The notes below the pieces were generated by a model, which did no database searches, was not told where the DNA came from, and saw only the letters and a list, made by a program, of their open reading frames with translations. Below, in pieces: positions 10,600 to 19,557 of a DNA stretch of 64,000 nt. Within the stretch, counting starts at the first letter, position 1. The number at the start of each line of letters is the position of its first letter. The position numbers and the translations under genes were made by a program. Origin of the DNA: Staphylococcus equorum (lineage in GTDB: Bacteria; Bacillota; Bacilli; Staphylococcales; Staphylococcaceae); the NCBI RefSeq assembly GCF_029531845.1, contig NZ_JAMBPV010000006.1:1-64000 (forward strand), given 5' to 3'.

Positions 10600-10648
10600 A
10601 TTTTTGAAAATTTAACTCAAAGCGTACTTTTTCTAGTCAGCTAAGTAG

Positions 10649-10706
10649 GAGCGGAAATACGAAATCAATTTTCGAATTTTGATTTCGTATTTCCGCTCTC
10701 TTTGTC
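10649..10706 (+). terminator. Terminator of tcaA
   Basis: A 20-base perfect inverted repeat (10649-10668 and 10679-10698) with a 10-base loop, followed by TCTTTGTCTTTT. Confidence 0.85.
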
Positions 10707-10853
10707 TTTTACATATCAATTTAACTTCACCTATTTAAAATTGCGTTAGCAAAGGCTATAATAATGGCAATAAACTTTATATCGTAGTGATATGATATAA
10801 AGTGTTAATGAGTAGCTAAATTTGCTAGCGCTTCAACATTGAGGAGAATAGAA

Positions 10854-12065
10854 ATGTCCAATTATCAAGAGCAAAACAAGAATTCCTTACTGTTTGTTAT
10901 TATCTTAGGCGCGTTAACTGCGATAGGCGCATTATCTATTGATATGTTCTTGCCAGGTCTGCCACAGATACAATCAGATTTCAATACAACAACATCTAAT
11001 TCACAGCTAACATTATCTTTATTTATGATTGGTTTAGCATTAGGTAATTTATTTGTTGGTCCGATATCAGATTCTATAGGACGAAAGACACCACTTATCG
11101 TAGCTATGGCATTATTTACCTTAGCAAGTATAGGTATTATTTTTGTGGATAATATTTGGTGGATGATTGCCTTACGGTTTGTACAAGGATTTTGTGGTGG
11201 TGCAGGCGCAGTGATTTCTAGAGCGATATCAAGTGATCTGTACACTGGAAAACAATTAACAAAATTTTTAGCTTTACTCATGTTAGTAAACGGTGTTGCA
11301 CCAGTATTAGCACCAGCATTAGGTGGCGTGATTTTATCATTTTCTACGTGGCGTATGGTTTTTGTCATATTAACTATATTTGGTCTACTTATGTTATTTG
11401 GAACGATATTTAATATCAAAGAGTCGTTGTCAACTGAGCAACGAGATAGTCCACATCTTGTTAGTATCTTCAAAAATTTCAAACAGTTATTAGCTACACC
11501 TCGATTTGTATTACCTATGCTTATACAAGGTGTGACATTCGTTATTTTGTTTAGTTATATTTCTGCTTCTCCTTTTATTGCACAACGTATTTATGACATG
11601 TCTGCTCAGCAATTTAGTCTTATGTTTGCATCCGTGGGTGTGAGTCTAATTATTTCTAGTCAATTGACAGGTAAATTAGTGGATTATATTGATAGACAAG
11701 TTCTTTTACGTGTATTAACAATTATTCAATTAGTGGGTATTTCGTGGATAAGCATTATTTTATACATGCATCTATCTATCTGGCTATTGTTTATAGGTTT
11801 TATTATTCTTGTGGCTCCTGTTACAGGTGTAGCGACACTAGGCTTCTCAATTGCAATGGATGAGAACACAGGTGGCAATGGAAGTGCATCTAGCTTATTA
11901 GGATTAGTTCAATTCTTAATAGGTGGGCTGGTGTCGCCACTGGTAGGTGTGATGGGGGAAGATAGTTATATCCCCTATGTTACAATCATATTGATAGTAG
12001 GGATATTGTTGATTACACTTCAATTAATAAATTATTATGTATTTAAGCGTGTAGCTCCTAAATAG
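10854..12065 (+). CDS. tcaB: Bcr/CflA-type MFS transporter TcaB
   Basis: 403 residues, near the S. aureus TcaB length of about 402. Twelve hydrophobic helices and the MFS loop 2-3 motif GPISDSIGRKTPL (about 71-83) place it in the Bcr/CflA drug-exporter group. ATG 10854 lies 8 bases after GAGGAG; an in-frame TTG five codons earlier overlaps the ribosome site. Third gene of the tca locus, but separated from tcaA by a terminator and 254 bp, so it has its own promoter. Drug substrate is unknown. Confidence 0.9.
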   Translation: MSNYQEQNKNSLLFVIILGALTAIGALSIDMFLPGLPQIQSDFNTTTSNSQLTLSLFMIGLALGNLFVGPISDSIGRKTPLIVAMALFTLASIGIIFVDNIWWMIALRFVQGFCGGAGAVISRAISSDLYTGKQLTKFLALLMLVNGVAPVLAPALGGVILSFSTWRMVFVILTIFGLLMLFGTIFNIKESLSTEQRDSPHLVSIFKNFKQLLATPRFVLPMLIQGVTFVILFSYISASPFIAQRIYDMSAQQFSLMFASVGVSLIISSQLTGKLVDYIDRQVLLRVLTIIQLVGISWISIILYMHLSIWLLFIGFIILVAPVTGVATLGFSIAMDENTGGNGSASSLLGLVQFLIGGLVSPLVGVMGEDSYIPYVTIILIVGILLITLQLINYYVFKRVAPK

Positions 12066-12091
12066 TAAAATTAAATAAATAGAAAATAAAA

Positions 12092-12135
12092 AACGGCTGT
12101 TAGATTCTTTAGTGGATACCTAGCAGTCGTTTTTA
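12092..12135 (+). terminator. Terminator of tcaB
   Basis: 12-base stem with two G-U pairs (12092-12103 and 12120-12131) followed by TTTTTATTTT. Confidence 0.75.
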
Positions 12136-12181
12136 TTTTCTATATCTTAGAAATATTGTAATACGAAAGTGATGATAAGTA

Positions 12182-12730
12182 TTAACGCCCTAATTTAATT
12201 ACATTTGCAAGTAAAATTTGTGCCATTTCATTTGGTGATTCCATACAACCTTCACGTATCCAGTAGTAAATAATACCAAGCTGCCCACCGATAGCATACG
12301 TAACAAATTGTTTTTTATTAGACACGGTCGTATAATCATCTAACATTTTTGTATAAGTAATTTTGGTTTCTTTAACATAATCGCTAAATAAGTCGCGATT
12401 TGGGTGTGTGACAAATATTGCGTGAAAGAAGCCATAATGACGATGGATATAGTTCAGAATAACTTTGAAAAATTTATATAATTTAGCGTAGTTGATTTCT
12501 TTGTGTTCAAAACTATTGTATAAAACATCTGATAATTTTATATACTTTTTTAGGTGATAAGTTTGAATTGTAGATAAAAGCTCGTATTTATCTACAAAAT
12601 AATCATAGAATGTCGTTCTGTTGACACCGCTATAAGCGCAAATCATTTTAATAGTAATATGTTCAAATGGATGTTCTTCTAATAGGATAATCATATTTCG
12701 AATGATTTTATTTTTAGCTTTCTGTTTCAT
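12182..12730 (-). CDS. TetR/AcrR-family repressor
   Basis: 182 residues. The N-terminal helix-turn-helix is ITIKMICAYSGVNRTTFYDYFVDKYELL (about 25-52), followed by an all-helical ligand domain. It is divergent from the EmrA/EmrB-like pair, with a GC-rich palindrome between them, the usual layout of a drug-responsive local repressor. ATG follows GAAGGAGA. The inducer is not known. Confidence 0.88.
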   Translation of the reverse strand: MKQKAKNKIIRNMIILLEEHPFEHITIKMICAYSGVNRTTFYDYFVDKYELLSTIQTYHLKKYIKLSDVLYNSFEHKEINYAKLYKFFKVILNYIHRHYGFFHAIFVTHPNRDLFSDYVKETKITYTKMLDDYTTVSNKKQFVTYAIGGQLGIIYYWIREGCMESPNEMAQILLANVIKLGR

Positions 12731-12764
12731 TTTATCTCCTTCAAAATAGCATATGATTACTTAC

Positions 12765-12789
12765 CCGACACATTTAGTAGAAGTGTCGG
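12765..12789. promoter_or_regulatory. Palindromic operator, tetR / efflux operon
   Basis: CCGACAC (12765-12771) and GTGTCGG (12783-12789) form a 7-base inverted repeat with an 11-base spacer, directly upstream of a TATAAT -10 at 12813-12818. A T-run follows, so it could also fold as a weak terminator, but its place before the promoter fits a TetR operator. Assignment is inferred. Confidence 0.65.
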
Positions 12790-12858
12790 TGTTTTTTTAT
12801 TTAACATGACTCTATAATATATAAGGTGAATTTTAAAAGCAAATAGGAGGAAAGTGTA

Positions 12859-13506
12859 ATGAAGAAAATGGTGTTAATTAATGTCATTACCATTGTAGTT
12901 CTTGTAATAATAGGAGTAGTTGGTTTCCACTTTTATAATCAAGCTACAGGATTTGTTAGTACAGATAATGCCAAAGTTGACGGAGAACAAATTAAAGTTT
13001 CAGCTCCAGCAGCAGGCGAAATCAAATCTTTTGACGTTAAGAATAATGAGAAGTTAAGTAAAGGCGACAAAGTTGCAGAAATTGCAACAAAAGGTGAAGA
13101 TGGCCAATCACAAGAAATGGATATTAAAATGCCTCAAGACGGCACAATTGTAAAAACGGATGGTATGGAAGGTTCAATGGCGCAAGCTGGAACGCCAATT
13201 GCCTATGCTTATAATTTAGATGATTCATACATTACTGCAAATGTTGATGAAAAAAATATTGCAGATGTTGAAGAAGGTAAAGATGTAAATATAACACTAG
13301 ACGGTGAAGACGCTGAACTTAAAGGTAAAGTAGAAGAAGTTGGTAAAGCAACAGCGTCAAGTTTTTCTATGATGCCTTCAACTAATAGTGATGGTAACTA
13401 TACTAAAGTTTCTCAAGTAGTACCTGTTAAAATCTCACTAGATTCAAAACCATCTAATAATGTTGTTCCAGGAATGAACGCTGAAGTTAAAATTCATAAA
13501 AACTAA
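12859..13506 (+). CDS. HlyD/EmrA-type membrane fusion protein
   Basis: 215 residues: one N-terminal membrane helix (about 5-27), then FVSTDNAKVDGEQIKVSAPAAGEI, the biotinyl-lipoyl-like hairpin typical of EmrA adaptors, and a beta-barrel ending NNVVPGMNAEVKIHKN. It is short compared with Gram-negative EmrA because the long periplasmic coiled coil is missing, as expected with no outer membrane. The DHA2 transporter begins 12 bases downstream, so the two form one pump. Confidence 0.88.
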   Translation: MKKMVLINVITIVVLVIIGVVGFHFYNQATGFVSTDNAKVDGEQIKVSAPAAGEIKSFDVKNNEKLSKGDKVAEIATKGEDGQSQEMDIKMPQDGTIVKTDGMEGSMAQAGTPIAYAYNLDDSYITANVDEKNIADVEEGKDVNITLDGEDAELKGKVEEVGKATASSFSMMPSTNSDGNYTKVSQVVPVKISLDSKPSNNVVPGMNAEVKIHKN

Positions 13507-13518
13507 GGAGGGCTTGAA

Positions 13519-15420
13519 ATGACAATGGCCTTCATTATTATTTACGTAGTCATAGCGCTCATTCTTGTCGGATTATTGAATCTATTTATAACTAAAAGTA
13601 ATAAGAAGAAATCAATGCGACAAATGGAACATGTTAAGCATGAAAATAATACATCAAATGAAAATTATCAATCTAAATTTAATATAAGAGACAATGAAAA
13701 ATCTAGCGAAACAATGAAACAATCTGAAACAATACATCATACAAGTGAAAATGTTTTATCAGATTCTGATGTGCTTGATGATGAAAATGAAATAATCAAT
13801 GCAGAAACAGAAGAAACACAACAACAAACTGATTCTGATCATGAAACGATAAATCCAAATTCAGAAGAAGCACAAGTTAATGAACAACTAAAAGCAAAAC
13901 ATAATTCATTTATGTTTGGTAAAGGGGCTACACAAGCCAAAGTTTTAGTAGCAATGATTTTTGGTATGTTTATTGCGATTTTAAACCAAACGTTATTGAA
14001 CGTTGCTTTACCAGAAATTAATATTGATTTTAATATTTCTGCGAATACGGGTCAGTGGCTAATGACAGGGTTTATGTTGGTCAACGGCATTTTGATTCCT
14101 ATTAGTGCGTTTTTATTTAATAAATATTCTTATCGTAAACTCTTTTTAGTTGCTATGGCATTATTTACATTAGGCTCTTTAGTCTGTGGTATATCAGGCT
14201 CATTTGGAATGATGATGGTAGGACGTGTATTGCAAGCCATTGGAGCTGGTGTATTAATGCCGTTGGGTACAAATGTATTTATGACGATATTCCCACCAGA
14301 AAAACGTGGAGCGGCAATGGGAACGTTAGGTATAGCAATGATTTTAGCACCAGCGATTGGTCCAACATTATCTGGATATATCGTTGAAAATTATCAATGG
14401 AATGTTATGTTCTATGGTATGTTTATCATCGGACTCGTAGCCTTAGTTATTGGTTATATATGGTTTAGAGTATATCAAGTTACGACAAACCCTAAAGCAG
14501 ATGTTCCAGGTATTATCTTTAGTACCATTGGTTTTGGTGCGCTATTATATGGTTTCAGTGAAGCAGGGAATAATACATGGACTTCACCTATCGTGTTAAT
14601 TTCATTAGTAATAGGTGTTATCTTTATTATTGCCTTTGTTATTAGAGAACTTACAATGCGTGTGCCGATGTTGAATATGGAAGTATTAAAATATTCTGGT
14701 TTCACATTAACAACTGTAATCAATATGATTGTTACAATGAGTTTATATGGTGGTATGATTCTATTGCCACTGTATTTACAAAACTTAAAAGGATTTAGTC
14801 CAATGGATTCAGGGTTACTATTATTACCTGGCGCATTAATTATGGGTCTAATGGGTCCTATTGCAGGTAAGTTATTAGATACAATTGGTATTAAACCGTT
14901 AGCCCTTATAGGTACAGGGATTATGACTTACGCAACTTGGGAATTGTCGAAACTGAGTACGAATACAACGTATACACACTTAATGATAGTTTATATGATT
15001 CGTTCATTTGGTATGAGTTTTATCATGATGCCGATAATGACTGCAGGCATGAACTCCTTGCCACAACGTTTGATTTCGCATGGTAATGCTTTATCAAATA
15101 CATTAAGACAACTTGCAGGTTCTATAGGTACAGCGTTATTAGTGACTGTAATGTCAACACAAACAACTGAACATATCGCTGCCTATTCACAAGATTTGGA
15201 TAAAACGAATCCATTTATTAAAGATCGTTTACAAGAAATGGCACAAACAATGGGTGGCGAACAATTAGCGACATCACAATTGTTAGAATTTGTTCAGAAA
15301 ATTGCTTCCATTAATGGTGTGAATAGTGCGTTCTTAGTTGCGACAGGTTTAAGTGCGCTTGCATTTATATTGAGTCTTTTCTTAAAAGGGAAAGAACATT
15401 ATTTATCAAAAGAAAATTAA
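13519..15420 (+). CDS. DHA2 (EmrB/QacA) MFS exporter with N-terminal extension
   Basis: 633 residues, about 140 longer than a usual 14-helix DHA2 transporter. The transporter proper begins near residue 141 (KVLVAMIFGMF, then LNQTLLNVALPEI). Before it come an extra membrane helix (about 3-24) and a hydrophilic, Glu/Asp/Asn/Gln-rich linker (25-138) that looks disordered. MFS motif GRVLQAIGAGVLMP and the antiporter motif GIAMILAPAIGPTLSGYI are present. ATG follows GGAGGG. Works with the EmrA-like adaptor upstream; controlled by the divergent TetR gene. Substrate unknown; multidrug export is the family expectation. Confidence 0.88.
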   Translation: MTMAFIIIYVVIALILVGLLNLFITKSNKKKSMRQMEHVKHENNTSNENYQSKFNIRDNEKSSETMKQSETIHHTSENVLSDSDVLDDENEIINAETEETQQQTDSDHETINPNSEEAQVNEQLKAKHNSFMFGKGATQAKVLVAMIFGMFIAILNQTLLNVALPEINIDFNISANTGQWLMTGFMLVNGILIPISAFLFNKYSYRKLFLVAMALFTLGSLVCGISGSFGMMMVGRVLQAIGAGVLMPLGTNVFMTIFPPEKRGAAMGTLGIAMILAPAIGPTLSGYIVENYQWNVMFYGMFIIGLVALVIGYIWFRVYQVTTNPKADVPGIIFSTIGFGALLYGFSEAGNNTWTSPIVLISLVIGVIFIIAFVIRELTMRVPMLNMEVLKYSGFTLTTVINMIVTMSLYGGMILLPLYLQNLKGFSPMDSGLLLLPGALIMGLMGPIAGKLLDTIGIKPLALIGTGIMTYATWELSKLSTNTTYTHLMIVYMIRSFGMSFIMMPIMTAGMNSLPQRLISHGNALSNTLRQLAGSIGTALLVTVMSTQTTEHIAAYSQDLDKTNPFIKDRLQEMAQTMGGEQLATSQLLEFVQKIASINGVNSAFLVATGLSALAFILSLFLKGKEHYLSKEN

Positions 15421-15470
15421 AGTAACTATAAAATATAAAAAACAAGATATAAATAGCCATTCTCAAAATA

Positions 15471-15515
15471 AAAGAACCAATCCGTTAGAAGCCTAATGGA
15501 TTGGTTCTTTCTATT
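15471..15515. terminator. Terminator of efflux operon (also faces minus-strand gene)
   Basis: 18-base stem with one G-U pair (15471-15488 and 15493-15510), four-base loop, T-rich after and A-rich before, so usable from both sides. Confidence 0.85.
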
Positions 15516-15564
15516 TAAAATTTAATTATATTAACTTAATGAACCAACACTTATGATTTTGTTA

Positions 15565-16206
15565 TTAAGCACGTATACGAGGTTTACGATTTCTGAAAAG
15601 CATACTAATAATAATCAATGCAATACTACAACCTAAAAGAATGAGCGCATTATGAATTGCATCGGCCTCAGTCAAAATATCAATAGGCTTAACGGAAACG
15701 TAATATTGATTCATTGAATCGGCAATACGTCTAGCAATATTTTTAATTAAGTAAGAAAAACCAAATGTAATAACTAACATAATAGCGATAACAAACATAT
15801 TGACAATTTTTAATGCAGTTCTATTAAATATAATCGTAAAAATAGTTAGAATTAAACTTAAGATACAAGCAATAAAAAATACATAAAACACCAAAATCAA
15901 ACGATCGACACTTGTTTGTAGGTTGTCAATGCTATCAATATTGATATTTAAGTTAGAGAAACTATTGATCGTTTCTTGGAAATTTGTAAGTTGGTGGAAG
16001 TTAATTGTTTCTTTTACAAAAACTAAATTGAAAATAGGTTCTTTAAACATACTATAGCCCGTAATAGCTACTAATATTAATACGATAAGTTGGATAAGTA
16101 TGTTTACCCAAGAAAGTTTCTTTTTACCATATTGAGATCCTCTTTGCATAGGCTCGCTGGTTAGTGTGTGCTCAAAATCGGCAAACTGTTTGTTTTTTTC
16201 GGCCAT
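15565..16206 (-). CDS. Conserved membrane protein, unknown function
   Basis: 213 residues with a polar N-terminal 30 and about four hydrophobic helices (near 34-52, 104-126, 133-155 and 187-205), separated by a 50-residue Asn/Ile-rich loop. The end is basic (RNRKPRIRA). No known domain is recognised. ATG follows GAAAGGAG. It is convergent with the efflux pair and divergent from the hydrolase gene, apparently monocistronic. A staphylococcal lineage protein by impression only. Confidence 0.7.
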   Translation of the reverse strand: MAEKNKQFADFEHTLTSEPMQRGSQYGKKKLSWVNILIQLIVLILVAITGYSMFKEPIFNLVFVKETINFHQLTNFQETINSFSNLNINIDSIDNLQTSVDRLILVFYVFFIACILSLILTIFTIIFNRTALKIVNMFVIAIMLVITFGFSYLIKNIARRIADSMNQYYVSVKPIDILTEADAIHNALILLGCSIALIIISMLFRNRKPRIRA

Positions 16207-16485
16207 AAGGTGCTCCTTTCGCTAAACTAATATTAGCATCTGCTTATTTTATGACTTTTGTTTTGTTATAATGCTTAATAACTGATACATTTTAATTATC
16301 GATAGAATGTATTTTATATTCAATAGCATTTAAAATAGGGATTTTTTATGTTACTTACATTATATTATATCTCCGTTTTTATGTCATTGTATTAATTTTA
16401 CCATAACATTAATTTTTAAATACTAAATTATATTAAACAATTCTGATGAAATGTACATTAAATATAGAGATTGGGTTGATTATGA

Positions 16486-17385
16486 ATGAAATCAAGACTG
16501 ACAACAAAATTTATCAACAAGTATTTATTACCACATAGATCAATTTTATTTGAAAAAGACCAAGATTTCGAACGATTTTTAGACACAAGATTGAAAATGA
16601 ATGAAAAAAAGCATAAACAACCAGAAACATTAAATGTAAAATCTGATTTGGATAAGCAAACTATAGGTGATATGCAACTTTTCAGATTTTGTTTTCGACA
16701 TAGTCGCAAGAAAAAAATATTATATATACACGGTGGCTATAATGTATTGCAACCGTCAGCATTTCATTGGAGATTAATGGATAAGCTTGCATTGAGTACA
16801 TTACATGAAATTGTTATGCCAATTTATCCTAAGGCGCCTGAGTTCTATATTGATGACACATACAGTGCTATTTTTGAAGTGTATAATCAATTATTGTCCG
16901 AGGTGAGTAGTGATGAAATTGTCATTATGGGTGATGGAACAGGTGGTACATTGGCATTAGGCTTTGTACAGCAATTGCAAGAGAAACAACACCCTTTACC
17001 AAACAAACTTTATTTACTTTCTCCGCTACTAGATGCACATCTACAAAACGAAGCAATTACAGAAGAATTAGAAAAGAAAGATGTTATTCTAAATAAGTAT
17101 GGTATTCAAAAAATTATGGGTCATTGGTCAAAAGATGTATCACTAGATGAACCTAAAGTTTCACCTATTAATGGGAATTTAACTAATTTACCACCTATAT
17201 TTATGTTTGGTGGTACTCGTGAAATTTATCAACCAGATATGAAAAGGTTGGTTTATCTTTTAGAAGAGCATCAACAACCAATTCATTTTTATGAATATAA
17301 AAATATGGTTCATGCGTTTGAACTATTGCCTATCAGAGAGTCCCATAAAGTTGTTAAGCAAATCGTTAATACAATTGATGTGTAA
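16486..17385 (+). CDS. Alpha/beta hydrolase fold protein of HSL type, nucleophile missing
   Basis: 299 residues. The hormone-sensitive-lipase fold is clear: oxyanion segment YIHGGY at 80-85, a nucleophile-elbow position at 149-154, an acidic residue region GGTREIYQPD (Asp251) and His276 in MVHAFEL. The elbow reads GDGTGG instead of GDSAGG: Gly151 (codon GGA, 16936-16938) stands where the catalytic serine should be. The oxyanion motif is HGGY rather than HGGG. It may be non-catalytic or use Thr152. The ATG has only a weak ribosome site. Confident of the fold, unsure of activity. Confidence 0.75.
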   Translation: MKSRLTTKFINKYLLPHRSILFEKDQDFERFLDTRLKMNEKKHKQPETLNVKSDLDKQTIGDMQLFRFCFRHSRKKKILYIHGGYNVLQPSAFHWRLMDKLALSTLHEIVMPIYPKAPEFYIDDTYSAIFEVYNQLLSEVSSDEIVIMGDGTGGTLALGFVQQLQEKQHPLPNKLYLLSPLLDAHLQNEAITEELEKKDVILNKYGIQKIMGHWSKDVSLDEPKVSPINGNLTNLPPIFMFGGTREIYQPDMKRLVYLLEEHQQPIHFYEYKNMVHAFELLPIRESHKVVKQIVNTIDV

Positions 17386-17450
17386 TGTACGAAAAAGTCA
17401 TTTGATTTAAGTGAAATGCCAACTTATAAAGGCAAGCATAAATATAATAA

Positions 17451-17495
17451 AATAAAACAGTTCCAATTTTTCACATAAATTGGAACTGTTTTATT
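17451..17495. terminator. Bidirectional terminator between convergent genes
   Basis: A 19-base perfect inverted repeat (17451-17469 and 17477-17495) with a seven-base loop. The arms start with A-runs and end with T-runs, so it works in both directions. Confidence 0.88.
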
Positions 17496-17499
17496 GCGT

Positions 17500-17901
17500 T
17501 TAAGTATTTATAAGTGTGCTAATTGTATCAATCACAAGTTTTTGTCCCATTAAGTTATAATGGGTTGCTAAAAATAACTCGAATTCATCTTGAGGTTCAC
17601 CCATTGAACTAAAGTTAGCAGCAGAGGTTTCAAATTCTTCTGAAGTAATAAGCGCGTAATTACTATAATGATCAATGAATGTACGCTCATCTGTATATGT
17701 GTTTAAAAGTGTATGAATGGCGTCGATTGCTTTCTTTTGACCTTGCAGATAGCTTATATCTAAACCACGCTTAATGAGTTTGCTGTCAGGACCATTAATA
17801 ACGAGACTTTTATTTTGATTGAGTTCACTAAGTTCAAATTTAGTATTATCGAATAAATCATAAAGCTGTAATTGTACGATTTCTCTTATACTTTGTGACA
17901 T
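17500..17901 (-). CDS. Hypothetical cytosolic protein
   Basis: 133 residues, soluble and mildly acidic, no recognised domain. Motif-like stretches are SLVINGPDSKLIKRGLDISYLQGQKKAIDAIHTLLNTY in the middle and HYNLMGQKLVIDTISTLI at the end; these two resemble each other (GQKKAIDAIHTLLNT and GQKLVIDTISTLINT), suggesting an internal duplication. It lies 15 bases downstream of the thioesterase-like gene in the same direction, so the two probably share a transcript. Confidence 0.7.
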   Translation of the reverse strand: MSQSIREIVQLQLYDLFDNTKFELSELNQNKSLVINGPDSKLIKRGLDISYLQGQKKAIDAIHTLLNTYTDERTFIDHYSNYALITSEEFETSAANFSSMGEPQDEFELFLATHYNLMGQKLVIDTISTLINT

Positions 17902-17916
17902 GAAATATACATCTCC

Positions 17917-18384
17917 TTATTGTGGAATATTGATACGATGACCTAATTGTTTCGGCCAGTTGATGCGTTCTTGATTATCATAATAGCTTACAATTTGATT
18001 CAAATAGTGTTGAGGAAATGGGGCGGATTTTTTAGTCGCTCTGCTAATCCCTAACATCATAGCTTCGTTTGTAGCAACAGTAGTCCCATCTTGTTGTTTC
18101 ATTATCGAGAAGAAATGTACTCTTTTAACATCATAATTATATATATATACGCTAATGACGAATTGGTCATCTTCAATTAATTCTGATAAATAAGCAGTAT
18201 GTTCTTCAACGGTGAACATTGTATAATTTAACACTTTTCGTTCTTGAAGTGACAAACCATGCTGATAGTTAAATTGGTTAATTGCATCGCTAAAAACCAT
18301 ATTGTAGTTCGCATCATGCACGTGTCCGTTATGGTCAATCATTTCTTTAGCAACAGTTTGTACTACTGTAAAAGGCTTTTTCAT
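17917..18384 (-). CDS. Hot-dog fold thioesterase-family protein
   Basis: 155 residues. The beginning VAKEMIDHNGHVHDANYNMVFSDAINQF is the acyl-CoA thioesterase pattern in which an aspartate (usually in a D-x-x-x-H-V-N loop) and the following helix form the active site, and the central VEEHTAYLSEL and FFSIMKQQDG strands complete a hot-dog fold. Related proteins act as betainyl-CoA or 4-hydroxybenzoyl-CoA-type thioesterases; the substrate here is unknown. ATG follows CAAGGAG. First gene of a two-gene unit. Confidence 0.75.
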   Translation of the reverse strand: MKKPFTVVQTVAKEMIDHNGHVHDANYNMVFSDAINQFNYQHGLSLQERKVLNYTMFTVEEHTAYLSELIEDDQFVISVYIYNYDVKRVHFFSIMKQQDGTTVATNEAMMLGISRATKKSAPFPQHYLNQIVSYYDNQERINWPKQLGHRINIPQ

Positions 18385-18535
18385 GTGAACAGCTCCTTGG
18401 TTGTTAAAAACAAAAGTAATAGTTGAATTTTAACATGTAAATATATTTTCTAAAGAAAAATAACTAAAACTATGCAAACCATACATACAATGTATTTCAT
18501 GGTAAAATAGAAGAAATGGTTTGAGGAGGGAAATT

Positions 18536-19483
18536 ATGAGTGTAACAATAAAATATCAGACTTCCGAAAAATCTTTAACCCAAGTTAATCACTTTAAAGA
18601 AATTCCTGAATCAGCTACTTTTATCTGGTGTGATTTTAATGATCCATCTGACGAAGAAAACGAGATGCTACAATCATATTTTAATTTTAACCAGCTTGAA
18701 ATCGATGATACAGTAAATGGGACGCCGAGGGCTAAATATAAAATTTATGACACTTATCAGTACATAGTGTTTCATAGTGTTGATTCGCATTATACTGGAG
18801 ATAAAGTCCTGAATTTGTTCATTAAAGACAACATGTTAATTACATATCATCATAAACCTTTTGATGTATTACAAGAAGTAGAACATTATATCTCAAGTCA
18901 TTATGAAGTGGATTTAGATGCTTCAGATGTGATTCTTTATATTTTGGATGAACTTGTAGATACTTATTTTGAATTGATTTATGATATAGAAAATAAAGTA
19001 TATGGTTTAGAAGATCGAGAAACACATGGCAGCTCAACTAAAGCAATAATGGATGATGTATTTAAAATACGTTCAAAAATCATAAAATTAAAGCGTATTA
19101 TATATCCAATGAGAGAATTAGTAGAGAATATGAAAGAAAGCAGTCAATTACTTGTAGATGATAAAAATCATATGTATATTCAACATATAGACGATCATAT
19201 GATTAAACAAGAAAATATAATGAACTTATCACAAGAAATGACAGAAGAAATAAGAGATAATTATTCATCATATTCATATTATAAGATGAATAGCATTATG
19301 CAAATCCTTACTTTAGTATCTGTTGTATTCCTCCCTCTAACATTAATTACAGGTATATATGGAATGAATTTTTCAAATATGCCAGAACTTAAGTGGCATT
19401 ATGGTTATTACATTATACTTGCGATTATGTTAGCGATTAGTATAGGTAGTATATTTTATTTTAAAAAAGAAAAATGGTTTTAA
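18536..19483 (+). CDS. corA: CorA-family divalent cation transporter
   Basis: 315 residues. A large cytosolic N-terminal domain and long helices are followed by two C-terminal membrane helices, the first ending in the CorA signature YGMNF and followed by MPEL (close to the usual MPEL loop). Pentameric Mg/Co channels share this design. ATG 18536 follows GAGGAGGG; the in-frame TTG at 18521 lies at the edge of that site. Ends with KKEKWF, the usual basic tail. Confidence 0.93.
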   Translation: MSVTIKYQTSEKSLTQVNHFKEIPESATFIWCDFNDPSDEENEMLQSYFNFNQLEIDDTVNGTPRAKYKIYDTYQYIVFHSVDSHYTGDKVLNLFIKDNMLITYHHKPFDVLQEVEHYISSHYEVDLDASDVILYILDELVDTYFELIYDIENKVYGLEDRETHGSSTKAIMDDVFKIRSKIIKLKRIIYPMRELVENMKESSQLLVDDKNHMYIQHIDDHMIKQENIMNLSQEMTEEIRDNYSSYSYYKMNSIMQILTLVSVVFLPLTLITGIYGMNFSNMPELKWHYGYYIILAIMLAISIGSIFYFKKEKWF

Positions 19484-19557
19484 TGTTATATTTGAAAATA
19501 TAGGTAATGTTTTAAATAATAGAACGAACATAATAAGGATTGAAAGTAGGGCAAAAT

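Noticed and set aside
10598..10614. A CodY-box-like AATTTTTGAAAATTT at the end of tcaA
   Set aside because: One base short of the consensus spacing and located at a gene end before a terminator, so no regulatory sense.
10865..11482. A 205-residue minus-strand frame opposite tcaB
   Set aside because: Shadow of tcaB: no ribosome site, low-complexity residue pattern typical of antisense to a membrane protein.
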